Assembly: GCF_000482485.1 (NCBI RefSeq)
Contig: NZ_AXVK01000001.1
Coordinates: forward strand, 606,978 to 670,977
Source: Paucisalibacillus globulus DSM 18846
GTDB taxonomy: Bacteria; Bacillota; Bacilli; Bacillales; Amphibacillaceae
Direction of reading: 5' to 3'
DNA: 64,000 bases
Below the pieces are notes generated by a model, which worked only from the letters and a program-made list of their open reading frames with translations, searched no databases and was not told where the DNA came from. This document shows, in pieces, positions 20,601-30,622 of the stretch; the stretch's first letter is position 1, and each line of letters begins with the position of its first letter. Position numbers and translations under genes: made by a program.

Positions 20601-21967
20601 CGAAAGTTCTCTTTGGTGAGGATTATGTATACCGTGCTGGAACAATTGGTACGATAGCCGAAAAAACAGCATATGGTTATGTGAAGGGGTACGCTTCAGA
20701 TAAAAATTTGGTATTTAAAAATGCGGAAGTGGACCGATTAGTAAAAGGAACCACAGGTGTGAAACGGACAACTGGTCAACACCCAGGTGGTATTATCGTT
20801 GTTCCAGATTATATGGATATTTATGATTTCACACCAATCCAGTTTCCTGCAGATGATAGGAAGAGTGAATGGAAGACTACTCATTTTGATTTCCATTCTA
20901 TACACGACAATATTTTGAAACTAGATATACTTGGACACGATGATCCAACAGTAATTCGTATGCTTCAAGATTTAAGTGGAATTGATCCAAAAACTATCCC
21001 AACCGATGATAAAGAAGTAATGAAAATCTTCTCAAGTACAGAATCATTAGGAGTAAAAGCTGAGCAAATTAATTGTAAGACTGGGACATTGGGTGTTCCG
21101 GAATTTGGTACGAAGTTTGTACGGCAAATGTTGGAGGATACGAAACCTAGTACGTTTGCTGAATTAGTAATTATTTCGGGTTTATCACATGGTACCGATG
21201 TTTGGCTTGGTAATGCCCAAGAATTAATTAATGATGGTATTTGTGAATTACCTGATGTAATTGGTTGTCGTGATGATATCATGGTATATCTAATGCATAA
21301 AGGTTTAGAAGCTTCACTTGCCTTTAAAATAATGGAATCAGTACGTAAAGGTAAGGGACTACAGGATGAGTGGATCATCGAAATGAAAAAGCATAATGTA
21401 CCAGATTGGTATGTCGAATCCTGTAAAAAGATTAAATATATGTTCCCGAAAGCCCATGCAGCAGCCTATGTTTTGATGGCTGTTCGAATTGCTTATTTTA
21501 AAGTCCATCACCCAATTCTATTCTATGCTGCATACTTTACAGTACGTGCAAGTGACTTTGACTTAGATACGATGGTGAAAGGTTCAGACGCAATAAGGAA
21601 GCGAGTTGAAGAAATCACCTTAAAAGGAAACGATGCGGCTCCAAAAGAGAAAAGTTTATTAACTGTTTTAGAAATTGCTCTTGAAATGTGTGAACGTGGA
21701 TTTTCATTACAAAAAGTAGACTTATACAAATCAAAGGCATCAGAATTTGTAGTAGAGGGTAACACATTGATTCCTCCCTTTAATGCAGTTGAAGGACTTG
21801 GAACAAATGCAGCTATCAATATTGTAAACGCGAGAGAAGAAGGAGAATTTCTTTCGAAAGAGGATTTGCGTGAACGGAGTAGAATTTCGAAAACTATTTT
21901 AGAGTATTTGGATAACCATGGCTGCTTAGAAGGAATGGAAGAGAAGAACCAATTATCATTGTTCTAG
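17672..21967 (+). CDS. polC: DNA polymerase III PolC, replicative alpha subunit
   Basis: PolC is the Gram-positive replicative polymerase with built-in proofreading. The 1431-residue product has an N-terminal domain, an OB-fold (about 230-330), a PHP domain ([12 protein letters not shown] near 332) split by the 3'-5' exonuclease (FDVETTGLS near 417, [10 protein letters not shown]), a zinc motif with CPNC and CPDC near 905-935, and the polymerase core ([34 protein letters not shown]). The ATG follows GCAGGAGGAA. Length is normal for the family. Confidence 0.98.
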   Translation: MRMDISKKEKMNLLLQQIEMPTEHVQQYFQESTLEKLEIYKQQKLWHFSVNVEKVLPTTIYQDLVIRIKQAFQQIATVEITLEAIDTQCTEEMICDYWQLFLKLTNDISPAYRDLAFSQKPRVNGNKIMLTARNEVEAAALKKRLDESFKSFCRNAGLSYHPLTVDVKTEMEEIQKFREQTALEDQKIIMKTIQEKEKRDKDRSVEDNQPFALGYKIQEEPIEMQEILEEEKRVTVQGYIFDVEIRKLRSGRSLLIAKATDYTDSLQIKMFSKNDEDAAKFEQLKTGMWIKARGSIQTDMYSNELAMMANDMHEVHVATRQDTATEDEKRIEFHAHTTMSQLDAVITPTRLVQQAAKWGHKAIAITDHAGAQGFPDAHSAGKKHGIKVIYGVEANLVDDGVPIAYNESDVSLDEATYIVFDVETTGLSAVYDTIIELAAVKIHQGEIIDRFESFANPHHPLSETTTNLTGITDEMVQNAPEIDDVLRDFYSWSGDDVFVAHNASFDIGFLNQGYHRIGYEKVANPVIDTLELARFLFPELKNHRLNTLCKYLDIELTQHHRAIYDAEATGYLLWKLVQGVLKKDITNHNHLNNHMGEGNAYQRSRPFHCTILAQTQEGLKNLYKLISYAHIDYFYRVPRIPRSVLQKYRTGLLIGTACDKGEVFETMMQKSAEEAEKIAEFYDYIEVQPPSNYVHLIEKDLVQNEAQILDIITKLVELGERTNKKVIASGNVHYIDEHEKMYRQILIASQAGNPLNRVTLPDTPFRTTNEMLECFSFLGVEKAKEIVVHNTQALADEIDEISPVKDDLYTPRIEGADDEIRDLCYTRAKLVYGEPIPKIVTDRLEKELDSIISNGFSVIYLISQKLVKKSLDDGYLVGSRGSVGSSFVATMTEITEVNPLPPHYVCPNCHHNEFITDGSVASGFDLPDKDCPDCGTSLNKDGQDIPFETFLGFKGDKVPDIDLNFSGEYQPKAHNYTKVLFGEDYVYRAGTIGTIAEKTAYGYVKGYASDKNLVFKNAEVDRLVKGTTGVKRTTGQHPGGIIVVPDYMDIYDFTPIQFPADDRKSEWKTTHFDFHSIHDNILKLDILGHDDPTVIRMLQDLSGIDPKTIPTDDKEVMKIFSSTESLGVKAEQINCKTGTLGVPEFGTKFVRQMLEDTKPSTFAELVIISGLSHGTDVWLGNAQELINDGICELPDVIGCRDDIMVYLMHKGLEASLAFKIMESVRKGKGLQDEWIIEMKKHNVPDWYVESCKKIKYMFPKAHAAAYVLMAVRIAYFKVHHPILFYAAYFTVRASDFDLDTMVKGSDAIRKRVEEITLKGNDAAPKEKSLLTVLEIALEMCERGFSLQKVDLYKSKASEFVVEGNTLIPPFNAVEGLGTNAAINIVNAREEGEFLSKEDLRERSRISKTILEYLDNHGCLEGMEEKNQLSLF

Positions 21968-22088
21968 TTTTTGTAACATTCAGTGGTGAAATGAGGAGCA
22001 CATCCAAAGATTGATACGTCCTATTAAGTTTTGTCTACAGGGCTAATACCTTGTAGGCTTAAAACTCCACTGGATGAAGTTTCATTTT

Positions 22089-22136
22089 AAAAGAGGGTTG
22101 TTCTTTAGGTGCTAATCCTTGCGAACAACTCTTTTT
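22089..22136 (+). terminator. Terminator after polC
   Basis: AAAAGAGGGTTGTTC pairs with GAACAACTCTTTTT, with a small bulge. The loop contains GGTGCTAATCC. An upstream hairpin (near 22034-22070) has a related loop. Confidence 0.7.
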
Positions 22137-22224
22137 ACTTTGTAGGTTATTATCATGAATCTCACACTATAACAAGTATTTTCTAAACTAGCTCCAACAA
22201 TTCAGAGTTTCCTAACAAAATATC

Positions 22225-22254
22225 TTGCTAGGCACAGGCTTCTGTATGTATAAT
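22225..22254 (+). promoter_or_regulatory. Promoter for the rsbR-like gene
   Basis: TTGCTA (22225-22230) and a perfect TATAAT (22249-22254) are 18 bp apart. It lies about 60 bp before the rsbR-like start, so this gene is probably transcribed on its own. Confidence 0.55.
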
Positions 22255-22311
22255 GAGTTCAAAATTATTTAATAATTAAGTATACACATTAAATCAAAAC
22301 AAGGAAGTGAT

Positions 22312-23154
22312 TTGTCTGTGTCCAATATAATAAAAAGTGAAGAAATACATAAATTTTTAGATGTAAATCGTAGCTTATTCGAAGAAAAGCTACTAAGTTT
22401 TGCAGTAAATGTTAGGGATAAGATAAATGAAATTCATTTGATTGGAAATATAAATTTACTAGATAATGCTCACCAGCTTGTATTACTTGTAGTTGATCAA
22501 AAAGAACAAGAAGTTAAAGCATTTGCAAAAAAAGAAGGTATGGTTTGGGCAAAGCACAGAATGGCGCTAAGTTTCAAGCTTGAATGGATTATGGCTATCC
22601 GCAAAACATTTTGGGAATTCCTACACCGGTTTGATTTAGAAAATAATATTACTACTAAGACAAGTGATGCGTTTTATACAGAAACTAGTAAATATAATGA
22701 ATTAATTGATTCATTTACAAATGGATTCTTCATTAGTTATTCAAATTATAAAGATGAGTTGATTGAGAAACAACAAAAATTAGTAAATAATCTTTCTGCA
22801 CCAATCATTCCGATTACACCAGATGTAAGCATCCTACCATTAATTGGAACTATAGACACTGGTCGGGCAAACATCATTGAGGAAAAAGTGCTATCAGAAG
22901 TTGGAAGACTTAGAATCCAAACCTTGATTATAGACCTTTCTGGAATTGCAGAAATGGATAATGAATCCATTAAACTGTTCTTGAAATTACTTGATGGTGT
23001 GACAATGATGGGAAGCAAATTAGTCATTACTGGATTACGTCCAGAAATTGTACGTAGTATGATTAATATTGATGTTGAATTTGGATCGAAGGCTAGCACA
23101 AAAGCTTCATTACAGAAAGCACTTCAAGATTACTTGACGGTTGATATCAATTAA
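22312..23154 (+). CDS. RsbR-like stressosome protein (RsbR_N + STAS)
   Basis: This 280-residue protein resembles RsbR co-antagonists, which build the stressosome with RsbS and control sigma-B through RsbT. The N-terminal half looks like the globin-like RsbR_N sensor. The C-terminal STAS domain starts near residue 165 (VSILPLIGTIDTGRANII, LIIDLSGIAEMD). The first RsbT target is kept (Thr183, equal to RsbRA Thr171), but the second, expected 34 residues later, is Asn217. The start is TTG at 22312 after AAGGAAG. It is a single-gene insertion between polC and rimP relative to B. subtilis. No rsbS or rsbT is in the window. Confidence 0.85.
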   Translation: MSVSNIIKSEEIHKFLDVNRSLFEEKLLSFAVNVRDKINEIHLIGNINLLDNAHQLVLLVVDQKEQEVKAFAKKEGMVWAKHRMALSFKLEWIMAIRKTFWEFLHRFDLENNITTKTSDAFYTETSKYNELIDSFTNGFFISYSNYKDELIEKQQKLVNNLSAPIIPITPDVSILPLIGTIDTGRANIIEEKVLSEVGRLRIQTLIIDLSGIAEMDNESIKLFLKLLDGVTMMGSKLVITGLRPEIVRSMINIDVEFGSKASTKASLQKALQDYLTVDIN

Positions 23155-23223
23155 AATCATACTAATTATTAATTTACATTATTTTATAATTTAAACTATA
23201 TGTATTATTTATTAGCTATTATC

Positions 23224-23252
23224 TTGCAAGAACGTATTGCATATGGTATATT
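23224..23252 (+). promoter_or_regulatory. Sigma-A-type promoter for the rimP-nusA-infB operon
   Basis: TTGCAA (23224-23229) and TATATT (23247-23252) are 17 bp apart. The leader to rimP would be about 190 nt and includes both hairpins listed next. Confidence 0.55.
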
Positions 23253-23281
23253 TTAGTAGTAAGTTTTGATAGCATCGGACT

Positions 23282-23309
23282 AAAGAGTGGGCATTTCCCA
23301 CTCTTTCTT
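23282..23309 (+). terminator. Hairpin 1 in the rimP leader or after the rsbR-like gene
   Basis: AAAGAGTGGG pairs with CCCACTCTTT across CATTT, followed by CTTC. It may terminate the rsbR-like gene or act within the rimP leader, because it lies downstream of the 23224 promoter. Confidence 0.65.
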
Positions 23310-23336
23310 CGTAATCTGCCTACTTTGTTTAAACTT

Positions 23337-23364
23337 CCCTTGCCTTGTTTTGGCAAGGGTTTTA
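23337..23364 (+). terminator. Hairpin 2 in the rimP leader
   Basis: CCCTTGCC (23337-23344) pairs perfectly with GGCAAGGG (23352-23359) and is followed by TTTTAT, a canonical intrinsic terminator shape 90 bp before rimP. Confidence 0.7.
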
Positions 23365-23452
23365 TATTGGTTTTACTTTTAAATGAAATTCATGCAGATT
23401 GTAAATAATAAGAAATAGTATGTGCAGCTAGAGGTAAAGGAGGAAGCTTAGT

Positions 23453-23923
23453 TTGAACTCTAAGGTTGTAAAAACAACGGAAGAATTAGTACAGCCAATT
23501 TTAGAAGAAAAGAATTTAGAATTAGTTGATGTTGAATATGTAAAAGAAGGTAGAAATTGGTTTTTAAGAGTCTATATTGATAAAGAAGGCGGCATAGACA
23601 TATCCGAATGTGGCGAAGTATCCGAACTATTAAGTGAAAAACTTGATGAAGTCGATCCAATCAAAGAAGCATATTTCTTAGAGGTTTCCTCACCAGGAGT
23701 CGAACGCCCAATTAAAACTGTGGAAGACTTTGCTAAAAATATAAACAAAAATGTTTATGTTAAATTGTTTGAACCGATTGATGGTGAAAAAACATTTGAA
23801 GGTATCCTTGTGGATTTTAAAGAAAACATTGCAACCATTGAGTACAAGGTGAAAACACGAAAGAAAAAAGTAGAGATTCCATTTAATAAAATTGCAAAAG
23901 CACGACTGGCTGTTGCACTATAG
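23453..23923 (+). CDS. rimP: RimP, ribosome maturation factor
   Basis: RimP helps assemble the 30S subunit. The 156-residue product has the N-terminal domain with [22 protein letters not shown] and [17 protein letters not shown], then [14 protein letters not shown] and the C-terminal SH3-like domain. The start is TTG at 23453 after AAAGGAGGAAGC. It opens the conserved rimP-nusA-rnpM-ylxQ-infB-ylxP-rbfA transcript and is 17 bases from nusA. Confidence 0.96.
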   Translation: MNSKVVKTTEELVQPILEEKNLELVDVEYVKEGRNWFLRVYIDKEGGIDISECGEVSELLSEKLDEVDPIKEAYFLEVSSPGVERPIKTVEDFAKNINKNVYVKLFEPIDGEKTFEGILVDFKENIATIEYKVKTRKKKVEIPFNKIAKARLAVAL

Positions 23924-23940
23924 AGGGGGAAATTTGGAAA

Positions 23941-25041
23941 ATGAGTAGTCAATTGTTTGACGCAATTGAAAATTTAGGTAAAGAAAAAGGTATTGATAAA
24001 GACATTCTAATTGAAGCTCTTGAGGCAGCATTAATTTCAGCTTATAAAAAGAACTTCAAATCAGCTACAAATGTCCGTGTAGAACTAGACGAAGCAGCTG
24101 GTACCATGCGAGTGTTTTCAAGAAAAATAATTGTCGAGGAAGTATTTGATCATCAACAAGAAATTTCATTAGATGAAGCAAAGAAAATTGATCCTAATTA
24201 TGAGATTGAAGACATTATAGAGGTTGAAGTTACACCTAAGGATTTTGGTAGAATTGCTGCACAAGCTGCTAAACAAGTAGTAACTCAGCGTGTTCGTGAA
24301 GCAGAACGCGGGGTCATTTTTAGTGAATATGTTGACCGCGAAGAAGATGTAATGACAGGTATTATTCAACGAATTGATCCTAGATTTGTATATGTTAATT
24401 TAGGAAAGATTGAGGCTAAACTTCCAGAAGCAGAACAAATGTCGACAGAAGATTATCAAGTACATGACCGAATTAAGGTCTTTGTGACTAAAGTTGAAAA
24501 TACAAGCAAAGGACCTCAAATCTATATTTCAAGGTCACATCCTGGTTTACTAAAGAGATTGTTTGAAATGGAAGTTCCTGAAATTTATGACGGGGTCGTT
24601 GAAATAAAATCAGTGGCTAGAGAAGCTGGAGATCGTTCAAAAATTGCCGTTTACGCGGAAAACTCAGAGATTGATCCTGTAGGGTCATGTGTTGGTCAAA
24701 AAGGTGGCCGAGTCCAAGCTATTGTAAATGAACTAAAAGGCGAAAAAATTGATATTGTTGAATGGTCTGAAGATCCAGTAGTATATGTTTCTAATGCACT
24801 TAGTCCATCGAAGGTTGTCGATGTTCAGGTAAATGAAGAGGAAAAATCAACTACCGTCATTGTACCAGACTATCAATTATCACTTGCAATCGGTAAACGA
24901 GGACAAAATGCAAGACTTGCTGCTAAATTAACTGGTTGGAAAATTGATATAAAGAGTGAATCAGAAGCTCGAGAAGAAGGACTACTTTCAGAGAATGAAC
25001 ATACAGATTACGCAGATATCGAAGAGGATTTATTCGAATAA
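23941..25041 (+). CDS. nusA: NusA, transcription elongation/termination factor
   Basis: NusA binds RNA polymerase and RNA and stimulates pausing and intrinsic termination. The 366-residue product has the N-terminal polymerase-binding domain ([14 protein letters not shown]), an S1 domain (near 135-200, [17 protein letters not shown]), and two KH domains ([19 protein letters not shown] and [19 protein letters not shown]). It ends with an acidic tail and lacks the extra acidic repeats of proteobacterial NusA, as usual in Firmicutes. Confidence 0.97.
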   Translation: MSSQLFDAIENLGKEKGIDKDILIEALEAALISAYKKNFKSATNVRVELDEAAGTMRVFSRKIIVEEVFDHQQEISLDEAKKIDPNYEIEDIIEVEVTPKDFGRIAAQAAKQVVTQRVREAERGVIFSEYVDREEDVMTGIIQRIDPRFVYVNLGKIEAKLPEAEQMSTEDYQVHDRIKVFVTKVENTSKGPQIYISRSHPGLLKRLFEMEVPEIYDGVVEIKSVAREAGDRSKIAVYAENSEIDPVGSCVGQKGGRVQAIVNELKGEKIDIVEWSEDPVVYVSNALSPSKVVDVQVNEEEKSTTVIVPDYQLSLAIGKRGQNARLAAKLTGWKIDIKSESEAREEGLLSENEHTDYADIEEDLFE

Positions 25042-25055
25042 GGGAGAGGGTATTT

Positions 25056-25334
25056 ATGGTAGGAAAACGTAAAACTCCAGAGCGTAAATGTGTTATCACG
25101 AATGAAATGAAAGCAAAAAAGGATTTGATTCGTGTTGTTCGGAATAAGGAAGGCGAGGTCTTTGTAGATCCTACTGGAAAGAAAAACGGTAGGGGTGCTT
25201 ACTTAACGAAGAATCTAGAGGTAATTAATCAAGCAGAAAAAACAGGTGTATTGGCGAAACATTTGAATGCAGAGATTGATCAATCGATTTTTGAAGAGCT
25301 AAGAACTCTTATTAAGGAACGTCATGAAAAATAA
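25056..25334 (+). CDS. rnpM: YlxR/RnpM, RNA-binding modulator of RNase P
   Basis: A 92-residue DUF448 protein with ERKCVITNEMKAKKDLIRVV and the signature DPTGKKNGRGAYLTK. The B. subtilis protein is reported to bind the RNA subunit of RNase P and modulate it. It sits between nusA and ylxQ as in other Bacilli and overlaps ylxQ by 11 bases, implying coupled translation. Confidence 0.9.
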   Translation: MVGKRKTPERKCVITNEMKAKKDLIRVVRNKEGEVFVDPTGKKNGRGAYLTKNLEVINQAEKTGVLAKHLNAEIDQSIFEELRTLIKERHEK

Positions 25335-25635
25335 TAATAATAATTACTTAAATATTGTCGGGATAGCATTTCGGGCTGGACAATGCTCAACAGGGGAAGA
25401 AACAATAGTTAAAGACATACAGAAAAGTAGAGCAAAATTAGTACTTATTGCAAATGATGTAGGTCCCCAAACTAAGAAAAAGCTTACGGATAAATGTCAG
25501 TCATATGGAGTTCCATTTGTAATCGTGGCAGACGACCGAGATAGACTATCAAATGCTATCGGAAAATCCCAAAGAGTAGCTGTTGCAATATTAAATGATG
25601 GTTTTGCAAAAAAACTTAAATCGTTACTCGGGTAA
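25324..25635 (+). CDS. ylxQ: YlxQ, L7Ae-family K-turn RNA-binding protein
   Basis: A 103-residue member of the L7Ae/L30e family, which binds kink-turn RNA. It shows [36 protein letters not shown] and [20 protein letters not shown]. The N-terminus has a run of five Asn encoded by AAT/AAC repeats, which looks like a low-complexity expansion. It lies between rnpM and infB, its usual place. The precise cellular RNA target is not known. Confidence 0.9.
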   Translation: MKNNNNNYLNIVGIAFRAGQCSTGEETIVKDIQKSRAKLVLIANDVGPQTKKKLTDKCQSYGVPFVIVADDRDRLSNAIGKSQRVAVAILNDGFAKKLKSLLG

Positions 25636-25655
25636 ATAAATTCGGGGGTGAACAT

Positions 25656-27818
25656 ATGCGTAAAATGCGTGTATATGAGTATGCAAAAAAACAAAATATC
25701 ACTAGTAAAGTTGTTATTAATTTTCTAAAAGAAAAAAACATTGAGGTTTCCAATCATATGTCAATGATTGATGATGATACAATAGTGAAACTAGATCAAA
25801 AGTTCACTACTAAAGAGGATAATACAAAGGCAAAGAACAACCAAGATAAACAACAAAAAACAGAAAATAAGCAAGTAATGCGTGATGAGAATAACGAAAA
25901 AGGAACAAAATCGAATTCGAATCCGCATACAAAGCGCGGGGAGCAACATACTAAAAAACAAATGAATAATTCTAACAAACAAAAACCAAACAACAAACAA
26001 CAGAATAAAGGCCAAAAAAATAAAAGAACCAACCAACCGAAACCACAACCGGTTGTAAAAGAAACACCGAAGGAAATTAAATACTCTGGAACATTAACTG
26101 TTAGTGAGTTAGCTAATAAATTGAACAAAGAAGCTTCAGAAATTATTAAGAAGCTTATGTTCCTTGGAGTAATGGCTACAAAAAATCAGGATCTTGATGA
26201 TGATGCTGTTGAATTAATTTGTGCAGAGTTTGAAGTCGAAGTTGAAAAAGAAATTATTCTGGAAGATACCGACTTTGACAAGTATTTAGAGGAGGATAAT
26301 GAAGCGGATTTAGTGGAAAGACCTGCTGTTGTAACGATTATGGGGCATGTTGACCATGGTAAAACTACACTTCTTGATTCCATTCGAAATACAAAAGTAA
26401 CTGCTGGAGAGGCAGGAGGTATTACACAGCATATTGGGGCTTACCAGGTAAAAAGAAATGGTAAGAAAATTACATTCTTAGATACACCTGGACACGCAGC
26501 ATTTACTAGTATGCGTTCTCGAGGAGCACAGGTTACAGATATTGCAATTCTAGTAGTAGCAGCAGATGATGGTGTTATGCCACAAACAGTTGAAGCGATT
26601 AACCACGCTAAGGCTGCAGAAGTGCCAATCATTATAGCTGTTAATAAGGTCGATAAAGAAACGGCCAATCCTGACCGTGTAATGCAAGAGCTAACTGAAT
26701 ATGAGTTAGTTCCTGAAGATTGGGGCGGTGATACTATTTTTGTTCCGCTTTCAGCTCTAAAAGGGGAAGGTATCGACGATCTTCTAGAAATGATCGTTCT
26801 TGTTTCAGAAGTGGAAGAATTAAAGGCCAATCCTAAACGATATGCTACTGGTACTGTAATAGAGGCACAATTAGATAAAGGTCGTGGATCTGTTGCAACA
26901 TTACTAGTGCAAAATGGTACACTGCGTGTAGGAGATCCAATTGTAGTTGGAAATACATTTGGCCGTGTTCGTGCAATGGTAAATGATCTAGGGTCACGGG
27001 TAAAAGAAGCGGGACCATCTACACCTGTAGAAATTACAGGTTTAAATGATGTACCACAAGCTGGGGATCAATTCCTTGTATTTGAAGATGAAAAGACAGC
27101 TCGTCACATTGGTGAAGCACGTCAATCAAAACATATTCAAGAAAATAGATCAGAAACAAATAAAGTTAGCCTTGAGGATTTATTCGAACAAATTAAACAA
27201 GGTGAGATGAAGGAAATCAATGTAATTCTTAAAGCAGATGTTCAAGGTACTGTTGAAGCCCTTGCTTCTTCACTTCGAAAAATTGAAGTAGAAGGAGTTA
27301 AAATCAAGATTATTCATACAGGTGTAGGTGCTATCACAGAATCCGATGTCATTCTAGCTTCTGCTTCTAATGCAATAGTAATTGGATTTAATGTTCGTCC
27401 AGATGCTAATGCAAAACATACTGCAGAATCAGAAAAAGTTGATATTCGCATGCACCGAGTTATTTATAAAGCTATCGAAGAAATTGAAGCGGCAATGAAG
27501 GGAATGCTTGATCCAGAGTTTCAAGAAAAAGTTATTGGTCAAGCTGAAGTTAGGGAAACATTTAAAGTATCCAAAGTCGGGACTATTGCAGGTAGCTATG
27601 TAACCGATGGTAAACTCACCCGTGATGCTGGTGTTCGCTTAATTCGTAATGGCGTTGTATTATTCGAAGGTGAAATCGATGCCTTAAAACGTTTTAAAGA
27701 TGATGTAAAAGAAGTTGCTCAAAACTACGAATGTGGTATAACTATTAAAAATTATAATGATATCAAAGAAGGCGATATTATAGAAGCATTTGTAATGGAG
27801 GAAATTGAGCGTAAATGA
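25656..27818 (+). CDS. infB: Translation initiation factor IF-2
   Basis: IF-2 is the GTPase that brings initiator tRNA to the ribosome. The 720-residue product begins with the IF2 N-terminal fold ([21 protein letters not shown]). A low-complexity Lys/Asn/Gln linker spans about residues 55-135, then a second N-domain, the G-domain ([14 protein letters not shown] near 229, [13 protein letters not shown]) and domains II-IV. ATG at 25656 follows GGGGGTG; ATG at 25665 is less well spaced. It overlaps ylxP by 4 bases. Confidence 0.98.
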   Translation: MRKMRVYEYAKKQNITSKVVINFLKEKNIEVSNHMSMIDDDTIVKLDQKFTTKEDNTKAKNNQDKQQKTENKQVMRDENNEKGTKSNSNPHTKRGEQHTKKQMNNSNKQKPNNKQQNKGQKNKRTNQPKPQPVVKETPKEIKYSGTLTVSELANKLNKEASEIIKKLMFLGVMATKNQDLDDDAVELICAEFEVEVEKEIILEDTDFDKYLEEDNEADLVERPAVVTIMGHVDHGKTTLLDSIRNTKVTAGEAGGITQHIGAYQVKRNGKKITFLDTPGHAAFTSMRSRGAQVTDIAILVVAADDGVMPQTVEAINHAKAAEVPIIIAVNKVDKETANPDRVMQELTEYELVPEDWGGDTIFVPLSALKGEGIDDLLEMIVLVSEVEELKANPKRYATGTVIEAQLDKGRGSVATLLVQNGTLRVGDPIVVGNTFGRVRAMVNDLGSRVKEAGPSTPVEITGLNDVPQAGDQFLVFEDEKTARHIGEARQSKHIQENRSETNKVSLEDLFEQIKQGEMKEINVILKADVQGTVEALASSLRKIEVEGVKIKIIHTGVGAITESDVILASASNAIVIGFNVRPDANAKHTAESEKVDIRMHRVIYKAIEEIEAAMKGMLDPEFQEKVIGQAEVRETFKVSKVGTIAGSYVTDGKLTRDAGVRLIRNGVVLFEGEIDALKRFKDDVKEVAQNYECGITIKNYNDIKEGDIIEAFVMEEIERK

Positions 27819-28093
27819 TAATTTCACTTGAAGTTGAATGCATAATGTATGATGGTCATTCCTTAAAGGATAAACGTTCTGTCATAAAACGGTTACTTGC
27901 TAAACTACGTCGAGATTTTAATGTTGCTGTTACAGAATTGGATTACCATGACTTATGGCAAAGAACAAAGCTAGGTATTGTAACCATTACGAATGAACGT
28001 ACCCATGGTGAACAAGTAATGCAGGAAGTACTTCGAGTAATTGATACGTATTCTGAATTAGAAAGAACCGTTACAAATGTAGAAGTCGTTTAA
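27815..28093 (+). CDS. ylxP: YlxP, DUF503 protein
   Basis: A 92-residue DUF503-family protein beginning [31 protein letters not shown], the typical start. The small ferredoxin-like fold is associated by gene position with infB and rbfA, and a role in ribosome or RNA metabolism is assumed but unproven. It overlaps infB by four bases, and a 136-bp gap to rbfA follows. Confidence 0.88.
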   Translation: MIISLEVECIMYDGHSLKDKRSVIKRLLAKLRRDFNVAVTELDYHDLWQRTKLGIVTITNERTHGEQVMQEVLRVIDTYSELERTVTNVEVV

Positions 28094-28229
28094 TTATGGG
28101 CGCAAGCATAGAGCTGGATTATTACTTTTTGTGAATAATCATCTAGTATGACAAGTAATTGCAAATCCTACGTGCCGACAGCTGCGCCTATAAGTTTTCT
28201 ATGTGTTCTTAAATAAAGAGGTGAAGGCT

Positions 28230-28574
28230 TTGAGTAATTTACGAGCTAATCGGGTAGCAGAGCAAATGAAAAAAGAATTAGGTGAAATCTTAACAAGAAA
28301 AATTAAGGATCCTCGTGTGGGTTTTGTAACTGTAACAGATGTTGAAGTGACTGGTGACTTACAACAAGCCACAGTCTATATATCTGTACTTGGGGATGAC
28401 AATAAGAAAAAAGATACATTACTTGGTCTTGCAAAGGCTAAAGGATTTATCCGTTCTGAGATTGGAACTCGTATTCGGTTAAGAAAAACACCTGAAATTA
28501 ATTTTGAATTTGATGAAGCACTTGAATATGGAAATCGTATTGAAACAATTTTACGTGATATAAACAAGGATTAA
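28230..28574 (+). CDS. rbfA: RbfA, ribosome-binding factor A
   Basis: RbfA binds immature 30S subunits and aids 16S rRNA 5'-end maturation. The 114-residue product starts [21 protein letters not shown] and contains [20 protein letters not shown] and [19 protein letters not shown]. The start is TTG at 28230 after AGAGGTGAAGG; longer frames upstream have no family match. Confidence 0.96.
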   Translation: MSNLRANRVAEQMKKELGEILTRKIKDPRVGFVTVTDVEVTGDLQQATVYISVLGDDNKKKDTLLGLAKAKGFIRSEIGTRIRLRKTPEINFEFDEALEYGNRIETILRDINKD

Positions 28575-28664
28575 TTAGAGAAACACACATTCACACAATC
28601 TTTTGTAAATGTGTTACTTTTCTATTCTTGTGGAAAGTATTTATCCTTTCCTAACTAACTAAAT

Positions 28665-28710
28665 AGCTTAATAAAAATCTGACTCAGTTGGGTCAGATTT
28701 TTATTAAGCT
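28665..28710. terminator. Perfect 19-bp palindrome between rbfA and truB (bidirectional terminator)
   Basis: The arms at 28665-28683 and 28692-28710 are exactly complementary around an 8-nt loop and contain A- and T-runs on both sides, so either strand would end in U-rich RNA. It lies only 24 bp before the truB ATG. Confidence 0.8.
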
Positions 28711-28734
28711 AAACCTTTGGGGGTTATAAAAACA

Positions 28735-29628
28735 ATGGATGGTATTTTACCTCTATGGAAGCCAAAAGGTTGGACATCACATGATTGTGTGATGAAGGTC
28801 AGAAAACTATACAAAACTAAAAAAGTAGGACATACAGGTACTCTTGATCCTGAGGTTGAGGGTGTTTTACCAATTTGTATTGGCCAAGCAACAAAGATTG
28901 TTCAATTTTTAACGGATACAACAAAAATATACCGTGCTGAGCTTACCTTAGGATCTACAACAGAAACAGAAGACGCATTTGGTGCCATTATTGAGAATGT
29001 AAAGGTAGACAAATTTCCTTCTCAACAAAAGATTGAAAACGTGTTAGAATCGTTTATGGGTGAAATTACACAGGTTCCGCCTATGTACTCTGCAGTGAAA
29101 GTGGCGGGTAAAAAGCTATATGAATATGCCCGTGCTAATCAAACTGTTGAACGTCCAAAACGTAAAGTTGTTATTCACTCTATTAAACTTCTTACAACCA
29201 ACCAGGACAGTAATGTAATTAAATTTGAAGTTACTTGTTCAAAGGGAACTTATATCCGAACACTATGTGTTGATATAGGAAAAGAATTGGGGTATCCTGC
29301 GCATATGTCTCATTTAGTTCGAGAACAAACAGGATCAATTAAAAGAAAAGATACCGTTAATTTTGAAACAATTGAAGCGGCATGTTTAAATGGAAGTGAA
29401 CAAGAACTATTACTGCCCATAACAGATGGCTTGACCCACATAGAGGCACTACAAGTAAATAAAGAAACAGCAATAAAAGTATTAAATGGTCAAAAGCTAA
29501 TACGACCAGAGCAAATACTTGAACGAAAGCCGATTAAAGTTATGTATGGAAACAAATTATTAGCAATCTATCAAGTTCATCCAGAAAAGGAAAATGAAAT
29601 TAAACCTATCCGCGTATTTAGCGAGTAG
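28735..29628 (+). CDS. truB: TruB, tRNA pseudouridine-55 synthase
   Basis: TruB makes pseudouridine 55 in the tRNA T-loop. The 297-residue product starts MDGILPLWKPKGWTSHDCVM and has the catalytic Asp in GHTGTLDPEVEGVLP (about residue 40), KIYRAELTLGSTTETED, VPPMYSAVKVAGKKLYEYAR and CSKGTYIRTLCVDIG. The ATG at 28735 follows GGGGG and matches family N-termini; an in-frame TTG at 28717 would place the start within that site's upstream region and is less likely. Confidence 0.96.
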   Translation: MDGILPLWKPKGWTSHDCVMKVRKLYKTKKVGHTGTLDPEVEGVLPICIGQATKIVQFLTDTTKIYRAELTLGSTTETEDAFGAIIENVKVDKFPSQQKIENVLESFMGEITQVPPMYSAVKVAGKKLYEYARANQTVERPKRKVVIHSIKLLTTNQDSNVIKFEVTCSKGTYIRTLCVDIGKELGYPAHMSHLVREQTGSIKRKDTVNFETIEAACLNGSEQELLLPITDGLTHIEALQVNKETAIKVLNGQKLIRPEQILERKPIKVMYGNKLLAIYQVHPEKENEIKPIRVFSE

Positions 29629-29647
29629 TTGAAATGTAGGTGAGAAA

Positions 29648-30589
29648 ATGGAAACAGTAGAGTTAACGTACCCCCATCAGTTACGTGTTGAAAAGCTACC
29701 AAATACAATTGCAGCAATTGGATTTTTTGATGGTATACATCGAGGTCACCAAGCTGTCATTCAGTATGCAATTGATAAAGCAAAAGAAACTCAAGCGAAA
29801 AGTGCAGTTATAACATTTTATCCTCATCCATCTGTTGTTCTTAAAAATAATCATGATGTAAAATACATTACACCACTTAAGGAAAAACAGGAAGTCCTTG
29901 ATAAGATGGGTGTTGATCGGCTTTATATTATTAATTTTAATAAAGAACTTTCTGCCTTAAGCCCTGAAGAATTTTTAGAGCATTTTATAATTGGTTTAAA
30001 TATTCAACATATTGTAGCTGGTTTTGATTTTACATATGGATATAAGGGTAAAGGAAATATGCAAACTATTAGTGAGCATGCTAATGGAAGGTTCCACCAT
30101 ACAATGATTGATAAAGTTACATTAGATAATGAGAAGATCAGCTCTACTAAAATAAGAAATCTTCTAGATTCTGGTGATGTAGAGCAAGCTAATATCCTAC
30201 TTGGAAGGCAACTTACTACTAGTGGAATGGTTGTTGAAGGGGATAAAAGGGGAAGAGACCTAGGTTATCCCACCGCTAATATCAAATATAATTCCGAAGC
30301 ACACTTACCTAAACCGGGTATTTATGCTGTACGCATAATGATAGAAGGTATTCAGTATGATGGACTGGGGAGTCTTGGTAAAAACCCTACCTTTACAGAG
30401 GACCGATTGGATTTATCACTTGAAGTAAATATTTTAGATTTTAATCAACAAATATATGGTAAAGAAGTAATAGTAGAATGGTATAAATTCATTCGAAATG
30501 AAGAAAAATTTGATAGTGTAGAGGCATTAATCGAACGAATGAAAAAAGACGAAGAAGAAATCCGTACGTATCTAAATAGCATAAAATAG
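29648..30589 (+). CDS. ribF: RibF/RibC, bifunctional riboflavin kinase / FAD synthetase
   Basis: This enzyme makes FMN and then FAD from riboflavin. The 313-residue product has the N-terminal adenylyltransferase (AIGFFDGIHRGHQAVI, TFYPHPSVVL, ISSTKIRNLL) and the C-terminal kinase from about residue 183 (GDKRGRDLGYPTANI, PKPGIYAVRI, NPTF, EVNILDFN). Length is standard. The truB-ribF pairing upstream of rpsO is conserved, but here a 548-bp repeat separates ribF from rpsO. Confidence 0.96.
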   Translation: METVELTYPHQLRVEKLPNTIAAIGFFDGIHRGHQAVIQYAIDKAKETQAKSAVITFYPHPSVVLKNNHDVKYITPLKEKQEVLDKMGVDRLYIINFNKELSALSPEEFLEHFIIGLNIQHIVAGFDFTYGYKGKGNMQTISEHANGRFHHTMIDKVTLDNEKISSTKIRNLLDSGDVEQANILLGRQLTTSGMVVEGDKRGRDLGYPTANIKYNSEAHLPKPGIYAVRIMIEGIQYDGLGSLGKNPTFTEDRLDLSLEVNILDFNQQIYGKEVIVEWYKFIRNEEKFDSVEALIERMKKDEEEIRTYLNSIK

Positions 30590-30622
30590 AAGACTTTTTT
30601 TATAGATTGTTGTAATTGTTGT

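Larger units (their letters stand above)
21968..22311 (+). other. Gap between polC and the rsbR-like gene, with two hairpins and a promoter
   Basis: No gene is supported here. The gap carries a hairpin at about 22026-22070, a terminator-like hairpin at 22089-22136, and a promoter at 22225-22254. The rest is AT-rich without recognisable structure. Confidence 0.6.

Noticed and set aside
21968..22311. T-box or other known riboswitch between polC and the rsbR-like gene
   Set aside because: The GGTGCTAATCC loop is not the T-box AGGGTGGTACC sequence, no specifier stem is seen, and the downstream gene is not an amino-acid gene.
25791..26128. Reverse-strand hydrophobic frames opposite the infB linker
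   Set aside because: These are complements of the Lys/Asn/Gln-rich IF-2 linker; the hydrophobic Phe/Leu composition is a by-product of that.
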